A DNA stretch of 64,000 nt. It comes from Caenorhabditis remanei (Eukaryota; Nematoda; Chromadorea; Rhabditida; Rhabditidae). Both the position numbers and the translations under genes were made by a program. The notes under the pieces were generated by a model. The model did not search any database, was not told where the DNA came from, and worked only from the letters and a program-made list of their open reading frames with translations. This document shows, piece after piece, positions 13,701 to 25,800 of this stretch (its first letter is position 1; each line of letters opens with the position of its first letter). The DNA is taken from positions 5,828,001 through 5,892,000 of the forward strand of contig NC_071328.1 of the NCBI RefSeq assembly GCF_010183535.1, written 5' to 3'.

Positions 13701-16700
13701 TCAACAGTTGTGCAATCTGAAGTCTTCTTTACACAATTTCTCATGAACTTCTTGTATTCTTTCTTGCTCAAATCACTTGGTTTCACTGATTCACAATCAA
13801 GATCTTCCTTGAGACAATCCTTCAGATACTTCTCATACTCCTCGTCGCTCAACTCCTTCGGATTCTGGCTTTTACAGTCTTCCGTTTGTTTGATGCAGTC
13901 TTTTTGATACTTCTTAAGCTGCTGCTTGGTGAGTTTTCTGGGTTCCATGGATTGACAATCTTCAGATTCTTCAGAAAGACACTCTCTTTGATACCTGGCG
14001 AGCTGGAAATGGAAATGGGAGTTCGGTCGGAAAAATATGTACAGTACCGGCCAAAATTATATCATATTTTGTATTTTTCAGTTTTAAATGTCCAACTTTG
14101 AGAGTGTGTCATAGTAAAAAAATTTCTACCACAAAGTCAATTTTGTTTGGACTATACAGATAAATAGTAGAGCTCCATTTTTGTAGTTGACAACTTTTGG
14201 TACGGACACTGTCTAGCAAGTTACATATCGACAATGTAATTTCTCTCTCAAATCGACAAATTTCAGTGCAAAATAGTGCGGTTTTTAAGCTGTCCACTTA
14301 AAATGACCATAACTCTCTAGGAAGTGTCCGTACAGAAAAGTTGTCAATTACAAAAATATAGTTCTACTCTTGGTCTGTTTGATCCCATAAAAATTATTTT
14401 GTGGGTCAGTTAGTTTTACCATGACACACTCTCAAATTAGGGAGATCAACTGGAAAAGTAAAACATGATATCTTTTTGGCCGGCACTGTATGTAATGTGG
14501 ACCTGTTGACCTATTCAGCTACAAAACTATTTAGTGTTTTGATGTATCAAACAAGGGGTTCCCGAAGTGATAGACAGAAATCTGCTAGAGCCATCAGGCC
14601 GGTACCCAATAGGAATGTCTTGATGTCTAGATCTCCCTGGTTCGATTTATTTCCCTTCCGCTTACCTCATCTCCACTCAAATCCTCTGGATTGACATTCG
14701 AACAATCGAATTTCGTCTTCTTTTCCAGACATTTCTTCGCGTATTCCTCATACTTCTCCTCACTCATTTCCTCCAACTCGACGTCTTGACAATCTGGAGT
14801 TCCCTTTACACATTCTCTCTTGAATCTCTTCAATTGTTTCATGGAGAGCTTCTGAGGGTTTGAGATGTCGCAGTTGAAGTCATTTCCTCTGTTTTGTTTC
14901 GGACATTCACGTTGGTATTTGGAGTACTGAAAATATGGAAATAGGAAATGTGTTTTAACTCAGAATTTCTGATTCCATGGTCAAAATGAGAGACTTCCCA
15001 ATCCACTCACCTCCTCTTCACTCATCTCATCCACATTCTTCGAACAATCGAGTTCATCGAGACAATCTTTTCTAAACTTCTCATATTCCTCATCATTCAG
15101 GTTCTTCACTTCAATGTTTTTACAATTTGAATCCTTTTTCAAACACGCTTTTTCATATCTTTTGTACTGCTTTTCCGTCATTTCTCTTGGATCCGCAGTG
15201 GTACAATTGACTTCTTTCGAGAGGCAGTCGATCTCGTATTTCTTATACTGAAATGAGAGTAATTAGTATTTTGGAATAGAATAAGCAATGTGTTTACCTC
15301 TTCATCACTGAGATCCTTTGGATTAATATTCGCACATTCAGTCGCTGATTTCTCCTTTCCGCAGCGACGATTGTACGCGACGAGCTGAAATGTTTTTGAA
15401 ATGAGAATCTCATAGATCTTCTAGAAAAAAAATAAAGTTAAGGGTTTTCGAAGCATTCCAAAATCTGAAGCTACCGTCGTCTTCTATCTCTTTTTCGTAT
15501 TCAATGAAACTTAGATGCTTGACATCAGCTCATCGAGATCTTCCTAAAGAGTCTAATCACTACTAGATACGGTGGAAATTCCGTCCTGCCACGAAGTTAC
15601 AGTTGCTTTGGTAATGAGACCCGAAAGCTATCAAAGATTACAGAATTCGAAAGTTCCTAGAGAAAATCTAGTATGACCTACCTCTTTTCCACTCAAACTC
15701 TCAACATCCGTGTCCTTGCAGTCCCTATCAATATGTGGAGGAGAATCGGAATGACCACATTCTCGTTGATACATCTTGTACTGAAAATAGAACTTTGGTA
15801 CCGTAACCAACTACAGTAACCCTACCTCAGCTCCACTCAATTCATTTGGATGCATGCTCTCACAATCGATTGGTTCATCTTGACACTTTGACTTGTATGT
15901 CTCGTATTCCGATTTACTCATCGATTCGACATCAGCAGAGTCACAATCCTCATCGTCCTCTTCATCCAGAATACACTTCTTCTTGTACTTTTCGAATTGC
16001 TCGTCATCTAACTCTTCGATGTCCTTGACGTCACAAATACTCTTAGTCTTTCGGGTGATCGATCCGCACTTCTTTTTGAATTGGGAAAGCTGAAATTCGG
16101 GGGTTTAGAAAAGTTTTGTTTCCTGAATACTCACCTCTTTTTCGGTCATCTTCGTCTTGTCCACATCTTCACAGTTCTTAGAAGTGATGCATTTCTTTTG
16201 GAATTTGGAGAACTGAAACTCATTTTTTATGATTTCTGGTGGTGTCCCGTACTTTGTGAGCTATTTTTACTTTGAAAAATCGGGCAAAAACTCCCAACCT
16301 TATGGATATTAAAAATTTTACTAAAATCCATCGTAACTAGCTTGTTTTCAACTTTCACACTTTGAAAACTAGATAATCAAGTTCAACTCGTCAAGACCTT
16401 TCAAATGAATATAATCATGGCTAGGTTCCAAAGGCTGCCACTAGAGTACGGTAGGATCTGTGAGCGACGAGTTACTGTGCTTTCGCTGCGAGACCCGAGG
16501 TGCACCAAACCTAGTCATGACAATACTTTTCTGAATCGCAAAGACCCGCTGAATTCAAAAATGTTAACTAAAATGAGTTTGAAACAAAAGGAAGATATTA
16601 GAACTTATTAGAATAGCTCACCTCCGATTTGCTCATTTTCTTCGTTTCGACCTCTTTGCATTCCGGTCGATCATTGACAATCAATATCTTCTTCAACACA

Positions 16701-18200
16701 ATATTCTTCGGTTCCACATAACATTCCTTCACAAATAACTCGTATTCCTTCTCACTCATCTCCTTAATCTTCTTCTGAGACGCTCCACACCTTCCATTTT
16801 TGCGAATGAGATTCCGTGGTTCCCCAGGTTCTTCGATCGGATCCAAACACTGTTTCTTAAAAATCTCGAACTCCTCTTCACTCATTTTGCTTGTATTCTC
16901 TTCACACGGACACTCTTTCTCATATTTTTCTCTCTTTTTTTCATCCAAAATATCCGATGGATTCATTGAACAATTGGTCTCTCCAGTTGGTGGCAACACC
17001 GCAGTTCGATCAGTTGGAACGACTTCCGGTTGATTTCTTTCAGTTCGAATCAACTTATCAATCAATTCTTTCCTTTCCGTACTCACTGTAGTCTCACATT
17101 TCCCTTTCAGATCGACCAACTCTGCAATACTCAAACTCTCGAGATCTGCTGTGTCACAGTCGTCATCTGAATCCTCTGGACACCATGGAAGATCTTCTTC
17201 AATGGGCGGAGCTTCTTCATCGTCGAATTGGAAATCTGGCATGACGTTCTCATCCAAATGTTCTGCGACTGGCATTTCGAGCTCGTCGGCTCCTTTGAGA
17301 TGGGCGGGACGGAATCTGAAAGAGGAGTTGTTTTGGGATTGGGTTTGATTGGTCAAAAGGTTTGAGATTCATAATGGCAACTATTTGAAATTTCGCTTAC
17401 TTTGAACAAAAATTGAGAAAATCGGTCAACATGTTTTTATTAAATTAACTGTTTTCCAAAATTCACCAATACCTCAAGTTCTTCTAAAACTACCGTAATC
17501 TTTTTGATTTAGCAATGGAGCCGACATGAGACCTTTTAAGCGAGTATAACCCGAGAGTACGGTACTTCAGGTTACTGTAATCTTTCGTGGCGAGACCCAA
17601 AGGCCGCTAGATCTAGGATTTCTTTTCTACATAAAATTCTAAGCTGTGAATAAGGAATCCTCTGTTTCATGAGTCAGTCTAAACTCATAATCAAACCCCG
17701 ATAACTCACAATTTTGGTGTCGGTTGCTTACTCCTTCCATACGGATCGTTACTCTCTTCGAATCCAGGACCAATATTCAAATCTAGCAGCTGATTCGACT
17801 CCTTTCTCTGATATCTGACATTCGGTAGAGCTGTATCTCCAGAAATCACATTAACAGGCATATCCGATTGAATCATTCCTCGATTCTTCTGCATCTTCAA
17901 TGTCTGAGTTTCAGTTGAAATTGCATCTGTTTCATTCTTCGGACGAGGTCTACACTTTCCATTTTTCGTCGTTGTTGAGCGTGGAGAACGTGGAGGATTC
18001 GAGCCATTCGGAGTGTCCGGAATAGAGGGTTCGGGTGACTTGTCCTTGACGAATTCAACGAAAGTCGTCTTCGTCGACGTCTCTTGACTCGTATCAAACA
18101 GTTCACATTTCCACCGTAACTTGGCTCCAGTCAATGCGACAAGAGATATGAGGCCCAGAAGGGTCAAACTCTTGAAGCACATTTTGGAACAGGTAGACAA
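1765..18200 (-). CDS. Giant secreted modular protein with about 62 C-x19-C repeats and a Lys-rich repeat tail
   Basis: Hand-built 27-exon model, 5' to 3': 18200-17710, 17315-16622, 16212-16135, 16089-15826, 15780-15682, 15384-15298, 15247-15011, 14926-14666, 14002-13586, 13541-13362, 13310-13137, 13086-12979, 12840-12589, 12535-12275, 12223-12035, 11988-11566, 11518-10115, 10025-9465, 9242-8985, 6987-6619, 6574-6317, 6103-3571, 3514-3206, 3157-2276, 2229-2150, 1981-1912, 1865-1765. It totals 11,040 nt, or 3,679 aa. The N-terminus has a hydrophobic signal peptide (SLTLLGLISLVALTGA). About 62 modules follow: Cys, twelve residues ending in forms like LSDEE, then seven residues such as YKKYKKR and Cys. 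From exon 22 the modules give way to Asp/Glu/Lys/Arg-rich sequence and about 13 copies of a FYKIGPDGKREL-type motif. The C-terminal exons are short and basic. I recognise no named family. Secretion or an extracellular structural role is inferred from the signal peptide and paired cysteines only. A TTTTCAG acceptor lies at about 18216. Confidence 0.8.
2116..2132. repeat. Poly-C tract of 17 bases
   Basis: An uninterrupted run of 17 C lies in an intron of the giant gene (2149-1982), giving a G17 run on the transcribed sense strand. Such monotonic G tracts are known in C. elegans as fragile quadruplex-forming sites protected by the DOG-1 (FANCJ) helicase. Confidence 0.9.
2276..4330 (-). repeat. 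Coding repeats of the FYKIGPDGKREL type
   Basis: About 13 imperfect copies of a unit with the form (K/R)3-5-x-(F/V)Y(K/R)(I/V)GP(D/N)GKR(E/Q)L(V/I) are separated by 25-50 residue acidic linkers rich in D, E, G, S and P. They occupy the end of exon 22 and all of exons 23 and 24 of the giant gene. The most similar copies are in exons 23 and 24, which suggests recent local duplication. Confidence 0.85.
7011..8953 (+). mobile_element. 5'-truncated non-LTR retrotransposon (LINE, RTE-like)
   Basis: A LINE copy is inserted antisense in the 2 kb intron 8984-6988 of the giant gene. Only the reverse transcriptase part is present; no apurinic endonuclease domain is seen upstream, which is usual for copies truncated at the 5' end. 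The 3' end is short and closes in a TAAG/AAGT tandem tail at about 8931-8953, as in RTE-type elements. TTACTGTA occurs at 7003-7010 and at 8963-8970 and could be a target duplication, but this octamer is common in this DNA. The 5' boundary is therefore approximate. Confidence 0.85.
7263..8915 (+). CDS. LINE reverse transcriptase ORF (intact from truncation to stop)
   Basis: The frame is open from about 6999. The first ATG is at 7263, giving 550 aa, but translation in the complete element would start upstream in the missing part. Reverse transcriptase blocks are visible: RPICLLPVLYKVF, then FIDFKKAFDTI, then RGVRQGDPISP, then the catalytic FADDIILIS, followed by a C-terminal region containing YGSETW and WAGHVMRR that is typical of this group. 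There is no stop or frameshift, so the insertion is young or the copy is under little decay. It is unlikely to be expressed on its own because the 5' end and promoter are missing. Confidence 0.88.
   Translation: MEIEVRRFYSNLFATKQSKATTIIPQQTKALPPFLPEEIQHSLNSFQNGKAAGEDKLSADFLKSCHSSVHKLLANKFSRYLQEGKVPTKWKSSKTTLIFKKGDKENLENYRPICLLPVLYKVFTKCILNRIRKSLEEAQPVEQAGFRRSFSTIDHIHSVQRLLEVGREYQIPITMVFIDFKKAFDTIEPTALWESLKTQGIDSGYIKLLKECYNDCSTTITPFYNPVNIPITRGVRQGDPISPNLFSACLESAFRRMSWPHIKEDKDDYDNSPGIRINGRNLTHLRFADDIILISKTPQIAEKMLQELVNSCETVGLEINASKTKVLRNKFASSHQIHIRKSNTMSAIEDVEEYVYLGRLLNTKNDLEPEIHRRRRSAWAALNNIKNTTDALTCPKIRAQLFDSIVLPALTYGSETWTFTKALSERVRITHAALERKLVGITLTEQREKNLHREDIRKMSQVKDPLVFITKRKLSWAGHVMRRNDNRWTTLLQEWIPRNEKRPVGRPPMRWADSLKKEISVRQGTQLIEPWSTIAKDRKKWIAVIRAHTN
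9404..9449. repeat. Perfect 12-bp-stem hairpin in an intron
   Basis: AAAGAGACGCAG at 9404-9415 is the exact reverse complement of 9438-9449. The loop contains a second short CAAG/CTTG pair. It lies in an intron of the giant gene. A related GAGAGACGG/CTCTCTGCG arrangement occurs near 38350-38410, so it is probably part of a dispersed repeat rather than a small RNA gene. Confidence 0.6.
14042..14488. mobile_element. Tc1-type non-autonomous element (MITE), flanked by TA
   Basis: The left end TACAGTACCGGCCAAAA (14040) and the right end, whose reverse complement is TACAGTGCCGGCCAAAAA (ending 14490), form inverted repeats that continue imperfectly for about 80 bp, including a TTGAGAGTGTGTCAT block. 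The CAGTGC-GGCCAAAA start matches the Tc1 terminus as I remember it, and TA on both sides is the Tc1/mariner target. The 447 bp interior has no transposase frame. It sits in the intron of the giant gene between the exons at 14926-14666 and 14002-13586. Confidence 0.85.
16395..16530. repeat. Degenerate dispersed palindrome (GTTTCGTGGCGAGACC family)
   Basis: An intronic repeat containing ACGAGTTACTGTGCTTTCGCTGCGAGACCC-like sequence together with a flanking 'ATAATCATGG' box. Related copies occur at about 15525-15640, 17510-17610, 39331-39396, 39680-39745 and 49710-49775. The better copies have a left arm like CCACGAAACTACGGTA and a right arm like its reverse complement. It looks like a non-autonomous inverted-repeat element. 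Confidence 0.5.
17510..17610. repeat. Dispersed palindrome copy, intron 1 of the giant gene
   Basis: Contains GAGTATAAC, GTTACTGTAATCTTTCGTGG and GCGAGACCC, the right-arm signature of the same dispersed inverted-repeat family. The left arm is poorly preserved. Confidence 0.5.
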
Positions 18201-19884
18201 CTGGAGGAAGGTTGTCTGAAAAGGTGTAAGGATAGGGCAAGAGGTGGAAATAGAAAGCGAAGAAGTTCCAGAGACAATAAAAATCTACAAAATCTAAGGT
18301 GGAATGTGCATTAGAGCTCTTTGTCCGCGATCAGATGGAGGGGATCAACCTGGGTCGAGAACTAAATGAGATTGTGTAACTTTGTTTGGAATTTCGCTAA
18401 AAATTTGGTTTGACGCTGAAATTGGGTCCAGTTTCCTGGTCAAATTCTATAAAACCAGTCAAAAAATTCGAAAACTTGAAAATGTGTCGGCCCAGATTGA
18501 AGCTTCCAAGAGATAGCGCTCTTCAAAATGACGTGTTCTCTTTAACTTCTTTCAGAACTGACTAGTGAATTGGCTTATAGCAGAAAATGATCACAATTTT
18601 GAGAACGATACCACTGGATGTCTTTTATGGTAGACGGGTCCCGTCTTTTGAGGCAATGCTCATTGATTAGGTGGATCCAGTCAGTGGGAATCGAGCATTC
18701 AACTTGGAAATGGTTTAAATATGATCCGAATTGAGCAAGGAGATCGGTTATGTATCAAAATCAGCGCAGTTTCATGTTACCGTAGTCTTCTCACTGTCGG
18801 CGTCAGCGGAGGGTGAGTCCTCAACTTCGAGAACGTGGAACTTCGTTCAGAATAGCTCTAGAAAGAGAGTTTCGGTCTCCAAATGAACAGAATTTCAACG
18901 ACTATGAACGGATGTAAGGAAATAATTCGATCTCATCTGATAACTATATTAGACACTTTGCAGTAGTTGGCTAAAAAGTTTATTTTATTACCGAAACGCG
19001 GGTAATCTCAGGAGCTACCAGCTCATGCAAGCTTAACTATCAGAAATGTGCTCGAAAACAACAAAAAACTCTTTCTTATCAAGCTAGGACTCATCCGACT
19101 AAAAAGAACTATAAAAAAAGAGCAATCTCAAAACCCACAAGCCTATCAGATATGACACCAGTTGAAAAAGAAGAGCTCAACGAGAAACAAAGCTTCGAAA
19201 AGAAATCTTCGAAAGAAGGATCTAGAAAGAAAATCGTACAAAACCGAGAAATGACAAGACACCGGCTCTCTCCTCTCGCCTTTATTCTGAAACTGGGTGA
19301 CTGTCGGTTCTCATCACCGATTCTGGGAACCGTGGGCGCTGAAAGACGGGAAGCCGACACAAGATGAGAAAGTGAGCTGTGAATGGAAGGAGGTGATCAA
19401 AAATCTGGAAGAGAATGAAAAAGAAAACGAATGAATCATTAAAACTATCCGTTTATTATTAAAGAACACTGTAGATGAAGTGGGTGTATATAATATCAAA
19501 GTCAAGCAATAAAGAGAACATCAAATTGCTCAAATAAAACGAGAAAAAAAGTAACAAGAATACCCAAAAGTGGGGAGGAAGAGGAAGAAAAGTGAAACCC
19601 AACGGGGGAAAGCTTTCGGAAAGAATCAGAAGACGTTGAATGAATGTCCCGCACAAAAGTCAAGTAAAATGCTACTGTTGGAAAGGAGACTAGAAAATGG
19701 AAAATATAACCGGAAAGTATGGAAACAACTGTTTGAAAAAGGCTGAAAAGTTAACAATAAAGAAATTTTCGAAAAAAAAACAACAGGAAGAAAATACCCA
19801 GAAGAACATAAATGCACTGACCATCACAGATGAGTGATCAAGAAAAGGGGAAATATGGTACCTATTTACAAAAAAAAGGTTAGA
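18201..19884. other. Intergenic region upstream of the giant gene
   Basis: A 1.7 kb stretch lies between the giant gene start and the 3' end of the MROH1 gene. I see no exon with splice and coding support. A TTTTCAG acceptor on the minus strand at about 18216-18222 sits just before the giant gene start. The frame at 19152-19367 has no supporting evidence. TTTATTATTA at about 19450 could serve as an MROH1 polyadenylation signal on the minus strand, but it is distant from the stop. Confidence 0.5.
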
Positions 19885-22800
19885 TTAATGGAAATGGTGC
19901 AAGTTGGCAATTGCTCTTGTCGCTGAAATCCTCACATTGACATCTTCGGAATCTTTGAGAAGAGCAACGAGTCCAGTGAATACGAGTTCTCTGCTGATAG
20001 TTGCACGCAGTGGAGCACTGAGTCCATCTAGAAGGCATCCGGTAAGATGAGCAGCATTGCATCTGATACGAGCACTGGAGCTTTTGAAGTAATTGGAAGT
20101 GGCAAGGGCGTATTGATTGATTCGATCGGGGAATGAATTAGCCTGGAAATTAGAATTTTTAGTGTCAGCCGGGACCATTTCCAATATATTTTGTCTCTTT
20201 TTGTTTCAAATTACTTACCAAAATCGCTGCGAAATCCTTGATGAATGCGTTATAACTATTCGGTTGCTTTCCATCCTTCATATCCCTCTCAATACATATC
20301 GAAGCATTCGGTGACGTCAACAACTCATTCAATCGATAGATCGAAAGTGCACACTTCTGTCGAACATCTTCATAATCATCATTGAGATGAAGCAAGAGAG
20401 AAACGATATTTGTATGCAAATGACCTCGAAACTCTTCACTATTCTCTCCAACTCTCGCGCCGAGTTCTCCGAATAAACTAAATGCGGCAGCTCGAAGTGC
20501 GTATGAATCTTTCTCGAAACACGGTCGAATTTTGAGAAGAACCAGAGGAAGTATCGATTTGAGTTGATCATTATTAGTAAGCTGTACAAGTTTGTTCAGA
20601 GCTAGGATGGATTCAATAGCTACAGTATCCTTTCGATCTCCATGGTCATCTAATCCAGACATCGCCGCTTCTACAGCCATGTGAACGAAACGAGATATGA
20701 CATCAGATGATGAGCATTCTGATAACTCTCCAAGTCCTTTTACACAAAGTTTTCGAATTCGAAGGCTTGGGTCAGTCAGAGAATCCTCAAGACGTCGAAT
20801 ACATTTGACAAGGAGTTGTTCATTGAATTCTCCTGCTTCATTCGTACTTCTTCTTATCAAAGATGAAGCAACAATGACTGCAGCAAGACGCCTCGGCTCA
20901 CTCTCACTATTCGCATATTCTTCCATCGTTTTAGCCAACGGAGGAACCCAAGCGGGTCTCTGCTCCACTAAAGATCTTATCAGAACTCCAATTGCATGAA
21001 TGAATGCATCTTTATCAATACAATCACTCCATGCTCTCGCTTGGTTCATATCCTCAATGACCATATTTGAACGAGTACGATTCAGAAGATTCTTGATTGC
21101 AGAAACAGCCATTCCTGCTGGTTTCTCGGCACTTCGACGGAGATCTGGAGTAATGATCAATGGAGACTTCGTTCCATCCTTGTTCTCCTTTTGCATTACA
21201 GGGAATTGTGTGTCGGATACAGAACAAATGAAGTGGATGAGAAGAGTGAGGATCAGTGGAAGACGTTCCATCAGAGCGGATTCTGGTTCTCCATTCTTCA
21301 CAACTTCTGCAAGAACTGCCACGTAGGTGCATGGTTCCACGTTGACCACTTTTGCTGATACACCGCCTCCAGAATCCATCAATTCGAAGGGTTGATCGAG
21401 ACTTGCTCCAAGAAGTTCAGTGAGATGATCGAGAATTCCAGCAAATAGAAGTTTGTCTCGAGATAGGCATTCCCACGCGTCGGTGATGTTACTGAAATTT
21501 ATAAGCATTGGTTGGATACAAGTCTATCAGTAGGCCTGTCTATCCAGATGTCTCAACTTACATTGAATACGGAAGTGGTTGCTTGAAAAGAACATCGCAA
21601 ACTGCCTGTTGCTGATGAACTGCGAATGCAACGAGAGCAGCCAACACATCAGTATTCGTTTGCACACAATGATGAATATCTGCCAACTTCTCAACCATCT
21701 TCGTAACGAGAATCTCTGCTTCTGAATTCAGCGTGGATCCTCTTGCCATCACGGCGAAAGTCAACAATTGAGCAGCTGCCGAACTAACATGACTCTGTCG
21801 ATCAGTCAACATTTCGAATATTGCAGAGAGATATATCTGCATCTGAGACTGTGGAAGACGGTACTCTATAATTTGAGCTATCGCTTCAATAGCCAATTTC
21901 TCCTTCTGTCCGTCCAATTTCACATCTCCACTTGTCAGATATTTCTCAACGAAGTTCTGATAAGAGAACAGACTCTGATCAGCATCTCTTCCATGTCCTT
22001 TATGCATATAAGCTAATCTGAGTGCCCAATGAATAGCTGAAAGTGCTTGAAGACGAACGTGAGCCAAGAGATCAACAAGACGAGGAGCCAATCGTCCCAG
22101 AAGAGAACTGAGTGGCTCGAAATCTGTAGCATGTCCCAGTGATATGTCTTCAGCGCATTCATAGTAGACACGAAGTATCAAGACTGTCATGTCGACGGCT
22201 CGGATTCTCTCATGATCGGCTTGTTTTCCATAGTACGGCAGGAGGATCTGAAAGTTACATTTTGTTGGTGGTACGAGAGAAACAGAAATCTCACTTTCAA
22301 AAGGATCATAACAGTCTGCGTCGTTGGAGACATTCGAACGATTTGTTCCAGTGCCAATCCATATTGATGCATTGTTGCGTCCATTATAGTAGCTGATTCA
22401 TCGTCTTCCATCTGAAAAATTGAAGGTTATTCATTTAAATTGAGTAAATGTTGGCCCATAGAGAAATGTCGGGACTAGTAAGGCTCCGCCCATTTTTGCG
22501 CGAAACTCACAAACTTTCTTTTGGTTTTTAGTATTCAAAATAAACTAGGATTCTGAATACGGAACCAAGAATCTGATATTTCAAATAATGTGAGTCTGGA
22601 TATAAAACAATTCGAAACCTAAGATTTCGAAGTTTAAATTATTAGTTCAGAACACGAAGTCAAGAACTCAAACATTAAAATTCAAGCTAAAGACTTGTAG
22701 AATCTAAAGTGAAACTTGAGCTTCTGAATTTCAAACTTTTATCTAGTAATTTTTCAATCGATTTCTCCGAATAGGCGGAGCCTTTTCCCCACAATTCCCT

Positions 22801-25800
22801 CCGCATTCTCCCACACAAAAAGAAGGATTCCGAACAGAAAGCCATGTCAGTAGCAATAAAATAGATGTTGATGAAAAAGGAAACTGAGACTTTTAGCTCG
22901 TTTTAGTCGGATCAAAAAAACAATTTTCACTCGGTTACTCGTTGGTTAAATCCATCATTCAGCACCTTTCCAATTCCACGATGTCTCTGATGAATCGGCG
23001 TTCCATTTGGTCCTTCGGCAACTGATGATCCAGTTAAAGGAGGTGATGTGTGTTGATGTGCACCTCGTTCTGCTCCACTACTGAATGTTGAGAGGACCGA
23101 TGAGGAAGCGTAGTCGAAAATATCGAAAGCGAGCTGGAAAAATAGAAAAACCGAGTCCATGGGGTTAGATGAAGGTGAGAAGTGGATGAAAAAGTAGAAC
23201 AAAAAGGGTTTGGTGAGGGAACAAAAGGAATGAACATATATATTCAGGGAGAAAGAGAAACTTACAGTTTTCAGACCACTTTTCTCTCTTTGCATCGGAA
23301 GGATTTGACGGCTGAGAACATTACCAATATCTTCAATGTCTGTGGCGGAGAGTGGTGGTTCTAGTTGTCTGAAAATAGACACATTGGAAATCAGATCATA
23401 TACTTCATGATTCAGAACCGATTTTTAAGATTTTAAGAGATTGTTGGAATAAGAGATTAGAGATTGATTGGAATAAGAGATTAGAGATTTAGGATTCACT
23501 TTTCAATCTCAAAAGTGTTGAACTTACACCAACGCCGCCGTCGCTTTACATGTCAGCAATCTCAATGAACTCGTCAACCATTCCGGTGTCTCTCCATTCA
23601 AATAATCCTTCGCGTACGCCAATAACTCATTTCTCGCATCGAACTTCCATTCTCCTCCAATTCTCGAAGGATGTACTGCTGTTGCAATCAACCTCATCGT
23701 TTCCAGCATAGCTTCCCGAACCACAGTTTCCTGTTTCGAATTCGCAAAGTAGTTTCTCAAGAATACCATGATAGTGTTCTGAAGTCGTTGAGTCACAGTA
23801 TCAAGACTGCAAGCCATCACAACGTGTCCATAACAAAGCATAAGAGTTGCTCTTAAATTGATCATCTCAATATCCGGGTACTGTCGAATCGGCATAGTAT
23901 CCTTGATGAATCCGAAGATTCCACTGCTCTTTCTCGCGTGTTCCCACTTGCTCACATTCTCCAGTTCAATCAAAACCAGGTCCATATGAGACGATGAGAT
24001 CGCTCCAACTGCTCTCGCACAACCTTGCCTTTCGGTCAACACAGAATGAGACGCTGTCTTGAACATAAGCATCATATGATCAATTACAAATTGTTTCGCT
24101 GTGATCTTCGACAGAGCCACTCCAAGACATCTGAAGAGGAATGACTTCTCATCACTCAATTCCTTATACATATCCAATTGTTTTCCCATTGCTGCCGCTA
24201 AATCTTGTCTCCATTCACCTTCTGGAACCGCTGAGATACAAAGGGAAAGCCAGTCGAGGCAAGCTTCATGCCATCTTGCAATCTTGCGACCACGGAGTTC
24301 AGCAGGGGCGGAGTCAACGGAGGATACTGTAGTGGTTGAGAGCTCTGGAATTACAGATTTGAAGTTGTGGACGCGTTTTTTCCACTTACCATCAAGAAGG
24401 GGTTCCAACCGTTCACTCCATTTCGCTGCGGGACCTTCCATTGAATTATGAAACCATGGAGCGATCACTTGAATGAGACCACCAGCTTCTCGTGCTCTCC
24501 TCGTCAATAACCCATTCAATGGAGCATTACAAAAAGAAGTGAACAGACGGGCCAAAACTGCATGACGGCCGGCGACTTTTGCTGGAAGTTCTATAATAGT
24601 TCATGGCTCAACTTCTAAACTTACGATTATCGAAACCAGTATTATAATCCATTTTCCTGCCCGCATCAATTTCTCGATTCACCAAAGTTCTCAAACATTT
24701 ACAAAGATCGCCGACGACTGGTGTATATCTTTCACAGCAAATGAACTCCAGAAGATACGGCCAGAGAAGTCTCGTAGCACACACGCAGGTATTCGCAATT
24801 GTATAAAGAGCCTGTGCGCACTGAGTTCTCAACTGATTCACCCCGGCGACGTCGACTTCAATCTTCTTTGCTGCCGCTTCTTGTTCGGTTGGTCCAACGA
24901 GATTTCGAACGAGGAATGCGATGACGTAGTCTCCGCCTTCAGCATCCACGTAGGAGTGATCGGCAAGGGCGACGCAGAGTTGGACTATAGCACGTTTCAC
25001 CTGAGACTTGATGGTGATGAGATTGGTTTTTTAGAGGGAATGATAGAACGTAGAATAGAAGAAGATGGAAAAATAGTGATCTCTTAGATTATAATTAGAG
25101 AAAACGTACCCGAATACTCGTTGTATTTTCAGCAGCCAGCAATTTCTTCAATCCCATCGTTAAAAGTGATCGTTTATCTTCCATATGCTGTCCGGTTGCA
25201 TTCAGAAGATGTCTCAAAACGTTTATAGCACCCAACTTTTGTGAATCCGTAACACTTTGCATTTTGTGCAGCAGATAATATACAATTCTATCGGCAAATC
25301 TCGTGGCAGCCACATCGAAACATCGGAATGCTTCCGAGTGATTTTTAATTGCTTGAGTGCCAAGGGTTACTGTAGTGTCATCTGGGTCCAGGCATGCATT
25401 TGGGAAGAGGGCATTTAGAATATCTTCTAGATATGGTTCCAGTGGACAGGTCTCATCGACACAGGCTGCTTCAAGAAATCGACATATTCCTTGAGTGATC
25501 ATATGGGATTCATTGTAGGATTTACGGTAAAGGGGCAGCATGTTCGTCACTATCTTCTTCACATCTTCTACGAGTTTCGTTTGTTTTATCATGAGACATA
25601 GCTCTCCAACACATTCGGCTGCTTCTCCACGGGTCTGGAAATCTTGATTTTCAAAACCTGAAGCTGCAGAAAATTTTAAACGGGAGTTTTTCCTAATTTT
25701 CAGTTTTCCGTGCACATTTCTTGGAAAACTCTGGAAAATCATTCGAAAATTTATATTTCTGACAAACTATTAGCTTTTTCTTTTTACAGAATGTCCATTT

